Shown here piece by piece: positions 6,507-11,983 of a stretch of 15,186 nucleotides of DNA. The notes under the pieces were generated by a model that ran no database searches, was not told the DNA's origin, and saw nothing but the letters and a program-made list of their open reading frames with translations. A program made the position numbers and the translations under genes. The stretch is from CAYSHJ01 sp964589725 (lineage in GTDB: Bacteria > Planctomycetota > Planctomycetia > Planctomycetales > Planctomycetaceae): positions 1 through 15,186 of the forward strand of contig CAZPUJ010000376.1 in assembly GCA_964589725.1 (NCBI GenBank). Reading direction: 5' to 3'. Position 1 is the first letter of the stretch. Each line of letters opens with the position of its first letter.

Positions 6507-7565
6507 TCATTCGTCATTGATCACAAGAAAACCGCGTGGCTGAATTTCAGCGTGACGCCAACCAAAAAGACGCACGGGTGGGTGACCCAACGCCGCGTCC
6601 AACTTTGGCTCGACCGCGGTGAGCAACCCCAACAGGAACGGCTGCGGAAACGTCGTCTCCATCAACTGCACATCGTCCATACTGAAAAACAGAACCTTGC
6701 CAATGCATTCCACGGGAGTTGGCAACGGACACTCTGTACAGAAACGCATAGGATGCGAATGCTGCCAACCCAGAATGATCTCGCCGCGATCTCGCAGCCG
6801 AATCAGGTCGCGCGCTTTGCGAAATGACTCGGGGGTAAACGTCACCGAGGTGGCGGTGGCGTCGGTGGTGCCGGCGGCCGACACGCACGCGGTGACTTCC
6901 AAAAACAGGTCATTCAAAGTTGCGTCGCGGCGAATGTGTCCCAACAACAGCCCGCCGATTTCGCGGTCGGGCGCGGCGCGAGTTTCCTCCACCACTTCCT
7001 CAATGAGCGATTGCGAAATCACGACAGTGGGGTCCGCCGAGTCCGGTTGATCCCACGCCGTCGTGCGGCCGAAGTTATCCAGACGCCCCTCACGAATCGG
7101 CACGCCGCCACAGACCTCGCTGACCGACAGTGACATGCCGTTCGCCGGCGGCACGGCGTCATCGCAGAAGGCGTCGAGGTGATAGAACATCTCGACATCC
7201 TCCTTGATGGTTTTGTCGCGGAGCAGCGCGGCGCGCCGCCGATTGGCTCGCGAGGAGAAATAGTCCAGACCGAACTCCAACACCTGCGGAGCGTTTGCTG
7301 TCTCCACGGAGACACGAAATCCCCGCGCACGTCCGGGAGTCGAACCTTCGGCAAAGAGAGGTTCGACGCAGGTCTGGTTCCACGCGGGTTGGAATTCGCG
7401 GAGCTGCCCGTGTCGCAGCCCCGCGAAACACGTGGCGAACATCGCTCGATCCAAATCGCGCGGCGTCAGCCGCTCGCGGACGAGCGGACGTTGGTCCTTC
7501 GTCTCAAAGCTCAGCTCGAACAAATAACTGTCTCGCTCGATAGCAGGCCTGATCACAGCGGACAT
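6507..7565 (-). CDS. JAB/JAMM (MPN+) metalloprotease with a long N-terminal extension; predicted Ubl isopeptidase
   Basis: A 352-aa protein. The C-terminal half is a JAMM zinc peptidase domain: E202 in DREIGGLLLGH, the HxHP motif WQHSHP (H269, H271), and SMDD (S295, D298) as the SxxD zinc-ligand box. In eukaryotes and in bacterial ubiquitin-like operons such domains cut isopeptide bonds or trim Ubl C-termini. The spacing between HxH and SxxD is longer than the usual ten residues because of an insert containing FCTEC (C276, C279), a possible extra metal site. The first 180 residues match nothing I recognise; they include a probable beta-rich region (residues 1-105) and an acidic helical stretch (115-140). 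The ATG at 7565 has AGGAGG 5 nt upstream. It lies directly after the ubiquitin-like gene, which suggests that protein is its substrate. Confidence 0.9.
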   Translation of the reverse strand: MSAVIRPAIERDSYLFELSFETKDQRPLVRERLTPRDLDRAMFATCFAGLRHGQLREFQPAWNQTCVEPLFAEGSTPGRARGFRVSVETANAPQVLEFGLDYFSSRANRRRAALLRDKTIKEDVEMFYHLDAFCDDAVPPANGMSLSVSEVCGGVPIREGRLDNFGRTTAWDQPDSADPTVVISQSLIEEVVEETRAAPDREIGGLLLGHIRRDATLNDLFLEVTACVSAAGTTDATATSVTFTPESFRKARDLIRLRDRGEIILGWQHSHPMRFCTECPLPTPVECIGKVLFFSMDDVQLMETTFPQPFLLGLLTAVEPKLDAALGHPPVRLFGWRHAEIQPRGFLVINDE

Positions 7566-7582
7566 GACAACCTCCTCAGAAA

Positions 7583-7736
7583 TTTGGAGTGCTCCGGCTT
7601 GACGGAGCTTTGGAACGCGGCTGTGCCGCTTTCTTTTTCTTTGGAATCTGCCTCTTCAGGTCGCCGAGCGAAAATCCAAAACGGCTGCGCCGCATTCCAA
7701 AATTCCAAAGCTCCGTCAAGCCGGAGCACTCCCAAA
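7583..7736. repeat. Large intergenic palindrome (30-bp perfect stem), family 2
   Basis: Outer arms 7586-7615 and 7703-7732 are a perfect 30-bp inverted repeat built around CTCCGTCAAGCCGGAGCAC. Inner sequences (7612-7632 and 7678-7699) also pair imperfectly, so most of the 154 nt can fold into one long hairpin. It fills the gap between the ubiquitin-like stop (7741) and the JAMM start (7565). It contains no gene and no transposase fragment. A miniature non-autonomous element or dispersed palindromic repeat is likely. Confidence 0.85.
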
Positions 7737-7740
7737 GGTG

Positions 7741-8046
7741 TTATCCCGCCGTCACCGACTTGGTGAGGGTCACGAGATCGTCCGGTTGCAACACCTCACC
7801 GACGCGATCTGTCGGGTTGAGCGGGTCGCCATTCGAGGTGCGAAGTCCGTACAAAATGGGATGTCCTTGCGCATCCATCTCGGGCATGCCCATGGCGCGG
7901 CTCAATGAGGCGATCAGTTCATCGATGGATGCGTCTCGCGGAATGCCCGCCGCGCGGCGCTTGAGATTGCCGGTCATGTCCTCCACGTTGATGGCGATGG
8001 GATCACCGGGATCCATTTCTACGATGGGCAAAGTTTGAGTCGTCAT
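7741..8046 (-). CDS. Ubiquitin-like beta-grasp protein (Ubl), C-terminus Thr-Ala-Gly
   Basis: A 101-aa protein that reads as a beta-grasp Ubl: strand 1 about 16-23 (PIAINVED), strand 2 about 25-33, a helix at 41-52 (DELIASLSRAMG), then GHPILYGLRTSNGDPLNPTDRVGEVL, ending QPDDLVTLTKSVTAG. The segment DPLNPTDRVGEVLQPDDLVTL follows the ubiquitin and YukD pattern of a 'L.dp..tl.e..i..gd.l.l' C-terminal half. The terminal residues are Ala-Gly rather than Gly-Gly, and no cleavable extension follows, so no maturation would be needed before E1 adenylation. An acidic, probably flexible 14-residue N-terminus precedes the fold. AGGAG lies 10 nt before the ATG. Lying with E1, E2, RING-like and JAMM genes, it is the expected conjugated tag. 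Whether AG can replace GG is inference. Confidence 0.82.
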   Translation of the reverse strand: MTTQTLPIVEMDPGDPIAINVEDMTGNLKRRAAGIPRDASIDELIASLSRAMGMPEMDAQGHPILYGLRTSNGDPLNPTDRVGEVLQPDDLVTLTKSVTAG

Positions 8047-8070
8047 AAGAAAACTGCTCCTTTCACGGGG

Positions 8071-8838
8071 TCACGAGAACAGACTCACCGCTCCGACAAG
8101 AAGCGGCGACGATTGACAGAAACTGAGGTAGTGCCGTGCCAACGAGGGCGCGAGCAACGCTTGAGCCGGGCGCCCAAACCGCCGCACGGCGTCGAACACG
8201 CTCCCCGCGCTGGCGGCGAGATCGCGTTCTAATTCCTGACTGGCCACAAACGACGTGGCGCTGGCGGCCGCGCCGTGCCACTGAAAACGCGCTCCCCAGA
8301 TGCGGGACTGCGCATCCGCGAGGAATACGGCGAGTGCATCCGCCACGTCGTCTGAAAGCGTTTCCCACACGGCCAAGTCGCCGCACACCAATGCGCCTCC
8401 GGCGACCGTTTCCACCGTCAACGTGATCCCGAAATCGAGACTCAACGCCCAAGACAAGCCGCGTCGTGTCCAGTGAATGCCGGTTGCCTCCAACTCCGTC
8501 TCGATGTCGTCCGCCGTCGGCAGCGGTCCTGATGACGACACCTCGCATGCGTCACGGCTGGCCAAGGAGTCCAGGCAAGCGAAAAACACTTCCCGCGCGT
8601 TGGCAACAGGGTCACCGCCGAGGCGACTGTCACGCGAGAACTCGCACAGCAGTTCCATTCCGCCTGGACTGCTGGCGAATCGAAAATGGCCCAACCCCGG
8701 GAGTTCGCGCGTCGTGCGGTCGAGCCACTCCTTGGGCGTCAGCGACGCGACGCCCAAGAGCGGGCAACGACAACGCACATGCGTGCCCACCTCAAACGTC
8801 AGCCCGTCAAGATCCAACTCGTCAGAATTCAGAGGCAT
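8071..8838 (-). CDS. Unknown 255-aa protein between E2 and Ubl genes
   Basis: I do not recognise a family. The start at 8838 (MPLNSDELDLDGLTFEVG) is chosen because GGAG stands 9 nt upstream; the longer open frame to 9021 runs back through the palindrome and is not credible. The protein appears to have two similar alpha/beta halves (about 35-97 and 120-205), each with a helix, strands and a long helix, for example WALSLDFGITLTVETVAGG followed by DDVADALAVFLADAQS. This layout recalls the YbjN/type III secretion chaperone-like fold, which binds other proteins without enzymatic activity; the resemblance is weak. CxC at 23-25 (RCRCPL) is the only metal-like motif. No signal peptide or membrane segment is seen. 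Sitting 24 nt upstream of the Ubl gene and after E2, it is probably an adaptor, chaperone or substrate carrier of the ubiquitin-like branch. Confidence 0.7.
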   Translation of the reverse strand: MPLNSDELDLDGLTFEVGTHVRCRCPLLGVASLTPKEWLDRTTRELPGLGHFRFASSPGGMELLCEFSRDSRLGGDPVANAREVFFACLDSLASRDACEVSSSGPLPTADDIETELEATGIHWTRRGLSWALSLDFGITLTVETVAGGALVCGDLAVWETLSDDVADALAVFLADAQSRIWGARFQWHGAAASATSFVASQELERDLAASAGSVFDAVRRFGRPAQALLAPSLARHYLSFCQSSPLLVGAVSLFS

Positions 8839-8868
8839 TGTGTTGAACTCCAGGAATCGTGTGTTTTT

Positions 8869-8956
8869 CAGGCGAACCGGCGGCGTTAGCCCCTCGGTTG
8901 GTCGAACGTCAAACGGCGATCCACGAACCGGGGGGCTAACGCCCCCCGCTCGCCTG
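8869..8956. repeat. Intergenic palindrome, family 1 copy B
   Basis: Arms 8869-8899 and 8926-8956 form a 31-bp inverted repeat with four mismatches and a 26-nt loop. The core GGCGTTAGCCC and flanking GCGA...GG match the palindrome at 3207-3282. It occupies the 148-nt gap between the E2-like stop and the 255-aa gene. Confidence 0.8.
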
Positions 8957-8986
8957 GTTTGTAGTGGGTTGCGGGCGAAATCCTCT

Positions 8987-9583
8987 TTAGGTGATCTGAA
9001 TCGCCAACCGCCGCGGCGCACCGAACAGCGGCCGGTCGTCGAACGGTTCGGTCACGTGCTCGCGCCAGTAGGCACACGCGTCTTTGTTCAACGCATCGCG
9101 TTCATCGAGCGTTTTGAGTCGACCGGAAATCAGCGCGTGCAAACTCAGTGCGATTTCGGTCAGCGACTCGCCGGGAAAGATTTCCACGCACACTGCCGCG
9201 CCATCCGGAGAGACATTCGGGTGAAACGCAGTCGGCTGACGGGGTTCAATCATCGCCACGGTCTCGAAGCGATTCACACGACGCAGATAGTCGGGCAAGA
9301 ATCGCACCGCGACGACGTGTTGCTCCACCACGTGAACCTCACCGTCCGCCTCGCGCACCAAACCACGAGTCGCAAAGCGGAGCGTCCACAACCACGGCGC
9401 GTTGCGCCCAAACGCTTCCGCCCTGAGTAAACCGCCGCGCTGGCATTGCTGCTGCAACTCATTGCCGGTTTGCTTCACGAAACCGCTCATGATGCTGTCG
9501 AACTGCGGTTCCTCACCTGCCGCCATGAGCAGTTCAAGCGGCAATCGCAATTGTTCAAACGGATTAAACGTGTTCATGACCAT
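8987..9583 (-). CDS. E2-like ubiquitin-conjugating enzyme (UBC fold)
   Basis: A 198-aa protein predicted to accept the activated Ubl as a thioester and pass it to a target. The UBC fold is visible in the second half: AVRFLPDYLRRVNRFE (strands), the PxxxxFHPNV motif (PTAFHPNV, 117-124, with H121-P122-N123), SPDGAAVCVEIFPGESLTEIALSLHALI (catalytic Cys C132 in the G-x-x-C position, followed by the long helix that carries the 'W.P...l..il' region of E2s), and ERDALNKDACAYWREH (N166, like 'pLN.eAa..w' in E2s). This is much closer to eukaryotic E2 than to random similarity. The first 90 residues are extra and partly helical. The ATG at 9583 follows AGGAG at 9 nt; a second ATG sits at 9577. It is 28 nt downstream of the E1-like gene. 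Confidence 0.87.
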   Translation of the reverse strand: MVMNTFNPFEQLRLPLELLMAAGEEPQFDSIMSGFVKQTGNELQQQCQRGGLLRAEAFGRNAPWLWTLRFATRGLVREADGEVHVVEQHVVAVRFLPDYLRRVNRFETVAMIEPRQPTAFHPNVSPDGAAVCVEIFPGESLTEIALSLHALISGRLKTLDERDALNKDACAYWREHVTEPFDDRPLFGAPRRLAIQIT

Positions 9584-9611
9584 GACACAGTGCTCCTGAA
9601 TTGAAGGTTGA

Positions 9612-10445
9612 CTACCCCGAAGCGTGAGCGAGGGATTTCCCACCTTCGCTCACGCTTCGGGTTTGATGATTGAAACGACAACTCTTCGCGCGATGCAGTC
9701 GCCCCGTTTGAAAGCGGAGCGTTTCGAGATCGAAGGCCACTTCGTAGCTGTCCGTCGCGCGCCGGCCGGTCAGCCATTTCCAGCACTCGGAGGCCATCAC
9801 GGCGGCGACCGTCGCGCCCACGAATGCCGGGACGTTGGTCGGCGGTCCCTCGGCGCGGCGTCCTGGGTCGCAGGGATACTCGCGAGCCAATTGGCGATAG
9901 TGGTTCGTACTCCATGAACATTCGTTGCAGGCCGATCCGGGAACGAAGACCTGCACTCGGCCTAGTGCCGGCTCACCCACACCGCCATCGATCACCGGGA
10001 TGCTCAACGGCCACGCGCGCTCCGTGATGAGACACTGACGGGCGCGGAGCGAATCCAACCCACCTAAAACCAGCGCGGCGCCGGCGAAGTCATCAATCGA
10101 GGTGTCTTCCAGATCGATGTGTCGCGGATCGCAATCGACACCCGGATACGCGCGGCAAATCGACGCCGCGATCACATCGACTTTGGGACGACCGACGTCC
10201 GATGTTTCGCCAAATGCTTGGTTGACGAAGTTCCTCGGCTCGATCAAATCCCTGTCGATCAGCCGCAGCCGGACTCCGAGGGATCCCAGCGAGCGGCCCA
10301 ACAACAATGCCAGCGGCGAACCAATGTTTCCCAATCCGGCGATAACCACAAGCTGACCGCGAAGTTGCTCGGGCGACAACATCCTGCCCGTCAAATCCGA
10401 AACGCGATCCAGCTCCAGAGGCAGCGGTGCCAATTCAAGACGCAT
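9612..10445 (-). CDS. E1-like (ThiF/MoeB family) Ubl-activating enzyme
   Basis: A 277-aa adenylating enzyme predicted to activate the Ubl C-terminus with ATP and hand it to E2. Seen: the nucleotide-binding VVIAGLGNIGSPLALLLGRS (G37, G39, G42), RLIDRDLIEPRNFVNQAF (D64, D66, R71, N72, N75, Q76), GRPKVD (K88), and LVLGGLDSLRAR (D131) followed by IPVIDGGVGEPALGRVQVF. A CNEC pair (C173, C176) and C192 lie where ThiF proteins carry zinc and catalytic cysteines; the second zinc pair is not evident. The protein is MoeB-sized and lacks the C-terminal UFD of eukaryotic E1. The last 19 residues or so are encoded by a palindromic repeat and look acquired. The ATG at 10445 has GGAGG 6 nt upstream and overlaps the RING-like stop by 11 nt, indicating translational coupling. 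Confidence 0.88.
   Translation of the reverse strand: MRLELAPLPLELDRVSDLTGRMLSPEQLRGQLVVIAGLGNIGSPLALLLGRSLGSLGVRLRLIDRDLIEPRNFVNQAFGETSDVGRPKVDVIAASICRAYPGVDCDPRHIDLEDTSIDDFAGAALVLGGLDSLRARQCLITERAWPLSIPVIDGGVGEPALGRVQVFVPGSACNECSWSTNHYRQLAREYPCDPGRRAEGPPTNVPAFVGATVAAVMASECWKWLTGRRATDSYEVAFDLETLRFQTGRLHRAKSCRFNHQTRSVSEGGKSLAHASG
9616..9661. repeat. Palindromic repeat overlapping the 3' end of the E1-like gene
   Basis: Arms 9616-9634 and 9643-9661 pair over 19 bp with one mismatch and an 8-nt loop. The arm CCCGAAGCGTGAGCGAGGG is a sequence I associate with dispersed repeats in planctomycete genomes. The E1-like reading frame runs through it (TRSVSEGGKSLAHASG) and stops just beyond at 9612-9614. 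Confidence 0.85.
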
Positions 10446-10968
10446 GGCCCACCTCCGTGACGAGATCCAACTCGGGCTGCCAGCCGCCCGAGCCGCTCAG
10501 ATCGGTCGGGTGCTGGCAAAAACGACAGAGCGGGGCGTACGTGTAGCAGTGCTTGGCGTCCCGATCAGAAGTCGCGTCAAGTTGGTGGTATAGTCTTCCG
10601 CATCCCGGGCAAGCGACGACGGTGTCACCTTCGGCAAATGGATAGCTACACAACGCGCACTTGAGCGGACGATGCCCCGGTTCCGCGTGAAACACGCTGA
10701 TTTGCGGACGCGAATGCTGTGAGTAGCACCAGCACTGACCCTCGATGCGGATTTCGTCACGATGTTCCAACACGAGAACTGTCGCCATCGGTTCGCCATT
10801 CACCCGCACGGGCAGACGCGGCTGAGTCAGCAGCGCGAAACCGGGTTTATCTGCCAGCGCCACCAAGCGCCAGCCGGCCTGACCGAAGTTGACCGCGTCA
10901 AGCACAACGTCCCTTGCGAGTGGCAGCGGGCTCCAACAATCGTTCTCGAATCGCCATAACGTTGCCAT
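10435..10968 (-). CDS. RING-like zinc-binding protein with N-terminal beta-rich (FHA-like) domain; predicted E3
   Basis: A 177-aa protein. The C-terminal part has paired zinc ligands: C104/C107 (KCALCSYP), C120/C123 (ACPGCG), H128 (LYHQL), C141 (HCYTYAP) and C148/C151 (CRFC), a binuclear treble-clef layout like the RING families that occur in prokaryotic Ubl operons. The CPGCG-x-LYH and HCYTY blocks are characteristic. It would act as an E3, bringing E2~Ubl to targets. Residues 1-92 form a beta-rich region (RLPVRVNGEPMATVLVLEHRDEIRIEG) that resembles an FHA or related domain, possibly reading phosphorylated partners; this part is tentative. The ATG at 10968 is chosen over an upstream GTG at 11022 because GGAGG lies 5 nt before it. 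It overlaps the E1-like gene by 11 nt, so its partner is clear. Confidence 0.82.
   Translation of the reverse strand: MATLWRFENDCWSPLPLARDVVLDAVNFGQAGWRLVALADKPGFALLTQPRLPVRVNGEPMATVLVLEHRDEIRIEGQCWCYSQHSRPQISVFHAEPGHRPLKCALCSYPFAEGDTVVACPGCGRLYHQLDATSDRDAKHCYTYAPLCRFCQHPTDLSGSGGWQPELDLVTEVGHAS
10452..10456 (-). promoter_or_regulatory. Shine-Dalgarno of the E1-like gene inside the RING-like gene
   Basis: GGAGG on the minus strand, 6 nt before the ATG at 10445, lies in the last codons of the RING-like gene. With the 11-nt coding overlap it supports coupled translation of the two proteins. Confidence 0.7.
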
Positions 10969-10973
10969 CTTTG

Positions 10974-10978
10974 CCTCC
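10974..10978 (-). promoter_or_regulatory. Shine-Dalgarno deciding the RING-like protein start
   Basis: GGAGG on the minus strand, 5 nt before the ATG at 10968. It favours this start over the upstream GTG at 11022, which would add 18 residues. Confidence 0.7.
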
Positions 10979-11049
10979 GTGGAATTGATCGCCATTGAAT
11001 GTGAGATGCACTTAATCCCCACTTGAAGATGTCTCGGGTTGGAAGCGCG

Positions 11050-11658
11050 CTAGTCACGGATTGAGTTTGGCCCAGATGGCGATTCCAAAAAAATTGCAAA
11101 CGAATTCTTTTTCGATTCCGCAGGCGGAATTTTCAAAGGCCGCGGGAGCACAGGATCCCAGTGCATTCGTCGGGGCTCGATGGAGAGACGGTAGCCGCAC
11201 TGGTCCGTTTCGATCAGATCGAACGCCCATTGCTTGGCAGACGGGGAGCCGGTTTGCTTGCGCCAAACGGCGGTGAAGTCGCGCCGCAGAAAGTGAACGT
11301 ATTTGATGACCAGTTTGCGGTCGGCTGTGGACGACCAGCGTGTGAACTCCGCTGCGAAGTGCTCGGCCGGGATGAATCCGGACGCACTCCAGGGTTTTCG
11401 GACAGCGGCCCGGCGCGCGGCCATAATCAGGATCGCCAGCACCGCGAAGCTCACCGGCTTCAACTTGAGCTTAATTTCGTGTTCCGCGTCCCTGACGATC
11501 ACGTAGCCGCCGGCTTCGAAGGAACCCGTCAGCCAGAGTTCGGCCGTGCTGTGAAACGGGAAGACGTCAGCGCCGATCGGCGCGGGCCACAGTTTCTGAA
11601 TTCTCTTGGACCGCTCGCGGACGGCGCGCCGGACGAGTTTAGAGGACCGCATCGCCAT
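11050..11658 (-). CDS. Winged-helix DNA-binding protein (OmpR/PhoB-type wing fold), first gene of the operon
   Basis: A 202-aa protein with a basic N-terminus (SKLVRRAVRERSKRIQK). Residues 65-160 follow the layout of a trans_reg_C winged helix: LKLKPVSFAVLAILIMAARR as the first helix, LVIKYVHFLRRDF (116-128) as the recognition helix (compare 'V.VHI..LRRKL'), and FDLIETDQCGYRLSI (146-160) as the C-terminal hairpin (compare 'I.TVRG.GYRL'). No receiver domain precedes it, so it is not a classic response regulator. The 45-residue region before it (PFHSTAELWLTGSFEAGGYVIV) is beta-rich and unrecognised. AAGGAG is 9 nt before the ATG at 11658. As the promoter-proximal gene it may regulate the operon itself. 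The gap to the RING-like gene is 81 nt. Confidence in the fold is moderate; its target is unknown. Confidence 0.7.
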   Translation of the reverse strand: MAMRSSKLVRRAVRERSKRIQKLWPAPIGADVFPFHSTAELWLTGSFEAGGYVIVRDAEHEIKLKLKPVSFAVLAILIMAARRAAVRKPWSASGFIPAEHFAAEFTRWSSTADRKLVIKYVHFLRRDFTAVWRKQTGSPSAKQWAFDLIETDQCGYRLSIEPRRMHWDPVLPRPLKIPPAESKKNSFAIFLESPSGPNSIRD

Positions 11659-11983
11659 GATTTGTCACTCCTTTGAATTTCGATCGAGTGCTCTCCTTGA
11701 ACGTAGCGGCGCGCTGGTATTTTTTCGGGGACGATCCTCGATTTTGATGCCGAGCATTTCGGTCTGACACATGCGCGAGCGCTACACGTTCGAGACGATT
11801 CTCAGAATACATAGCGCGGCGACAGCTTCTGCAATCGCAATCACGGCGAAGTCACAAGATCTCAACTGCCTTTCGTGACGGCACCGTTCCTGAAATAATT
11901 CGCTCGCAAAAAATGCGGTGAAGATTGCTGGCAAAAAAAACGCCGAATGATGGCCCAACGTTCCCAGTCGGAGAGCCGCGACG
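11659..11983. promoter_or_regulatory. Divergent intergenic region (325 nt) expected to hold promoters for both directions
   Basis: It lies between the winged-helix gene (minus) and the SorC-like gene (plus). A/T-rich patches occur near 11720-11750 and 11885-11960, unlike the flanking coding DNA. I could not identify convincing -35/-10 boxes, a sigma-54 site, an operator palindrome or a riboswitch. An 87-codon minus-strand frame (11782-12045) crosses it but overlaps the SorC-like gene and shows no family likeness. Confidence 0.45.

Larger units (their letters stand above)
959..11658 (-). other. Putative operon: dual ubiquitin-type and pupylation-type tagging system
   Basis: Twelve same-strand ORFs in one direction with coding overlaps (11 nt at RING/E1), a one-nucleotide gap (Pup-like/Dop-like) and gaps of 15-37 nt elsewhere. 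The larger gaps of 147-175 nt each contain a palindromic repeat and no recognisable promoter. Ubiquitin-type genes come first, the ATPase next, Pup-type genes last. Co-transcription is inferred from spacing only; internal promoters or hairpin-based mRNA processing at the palindromes could uncouple the two halves. Confidence 0.65.

Noticed and set aside
7583..7736. Insertion sequence
   Set aside because: Long inverted repeats are present but there is no transposase reading frame or clear target duplication; recorded as a palindromic repeat.
8839..9021. Upstream extension of the 255-aa gene
   Set aside because: The added 61 residues come from the palindromic repeat and the E2 gene end, while a Shine-Dalgarno supports the start at 8838.
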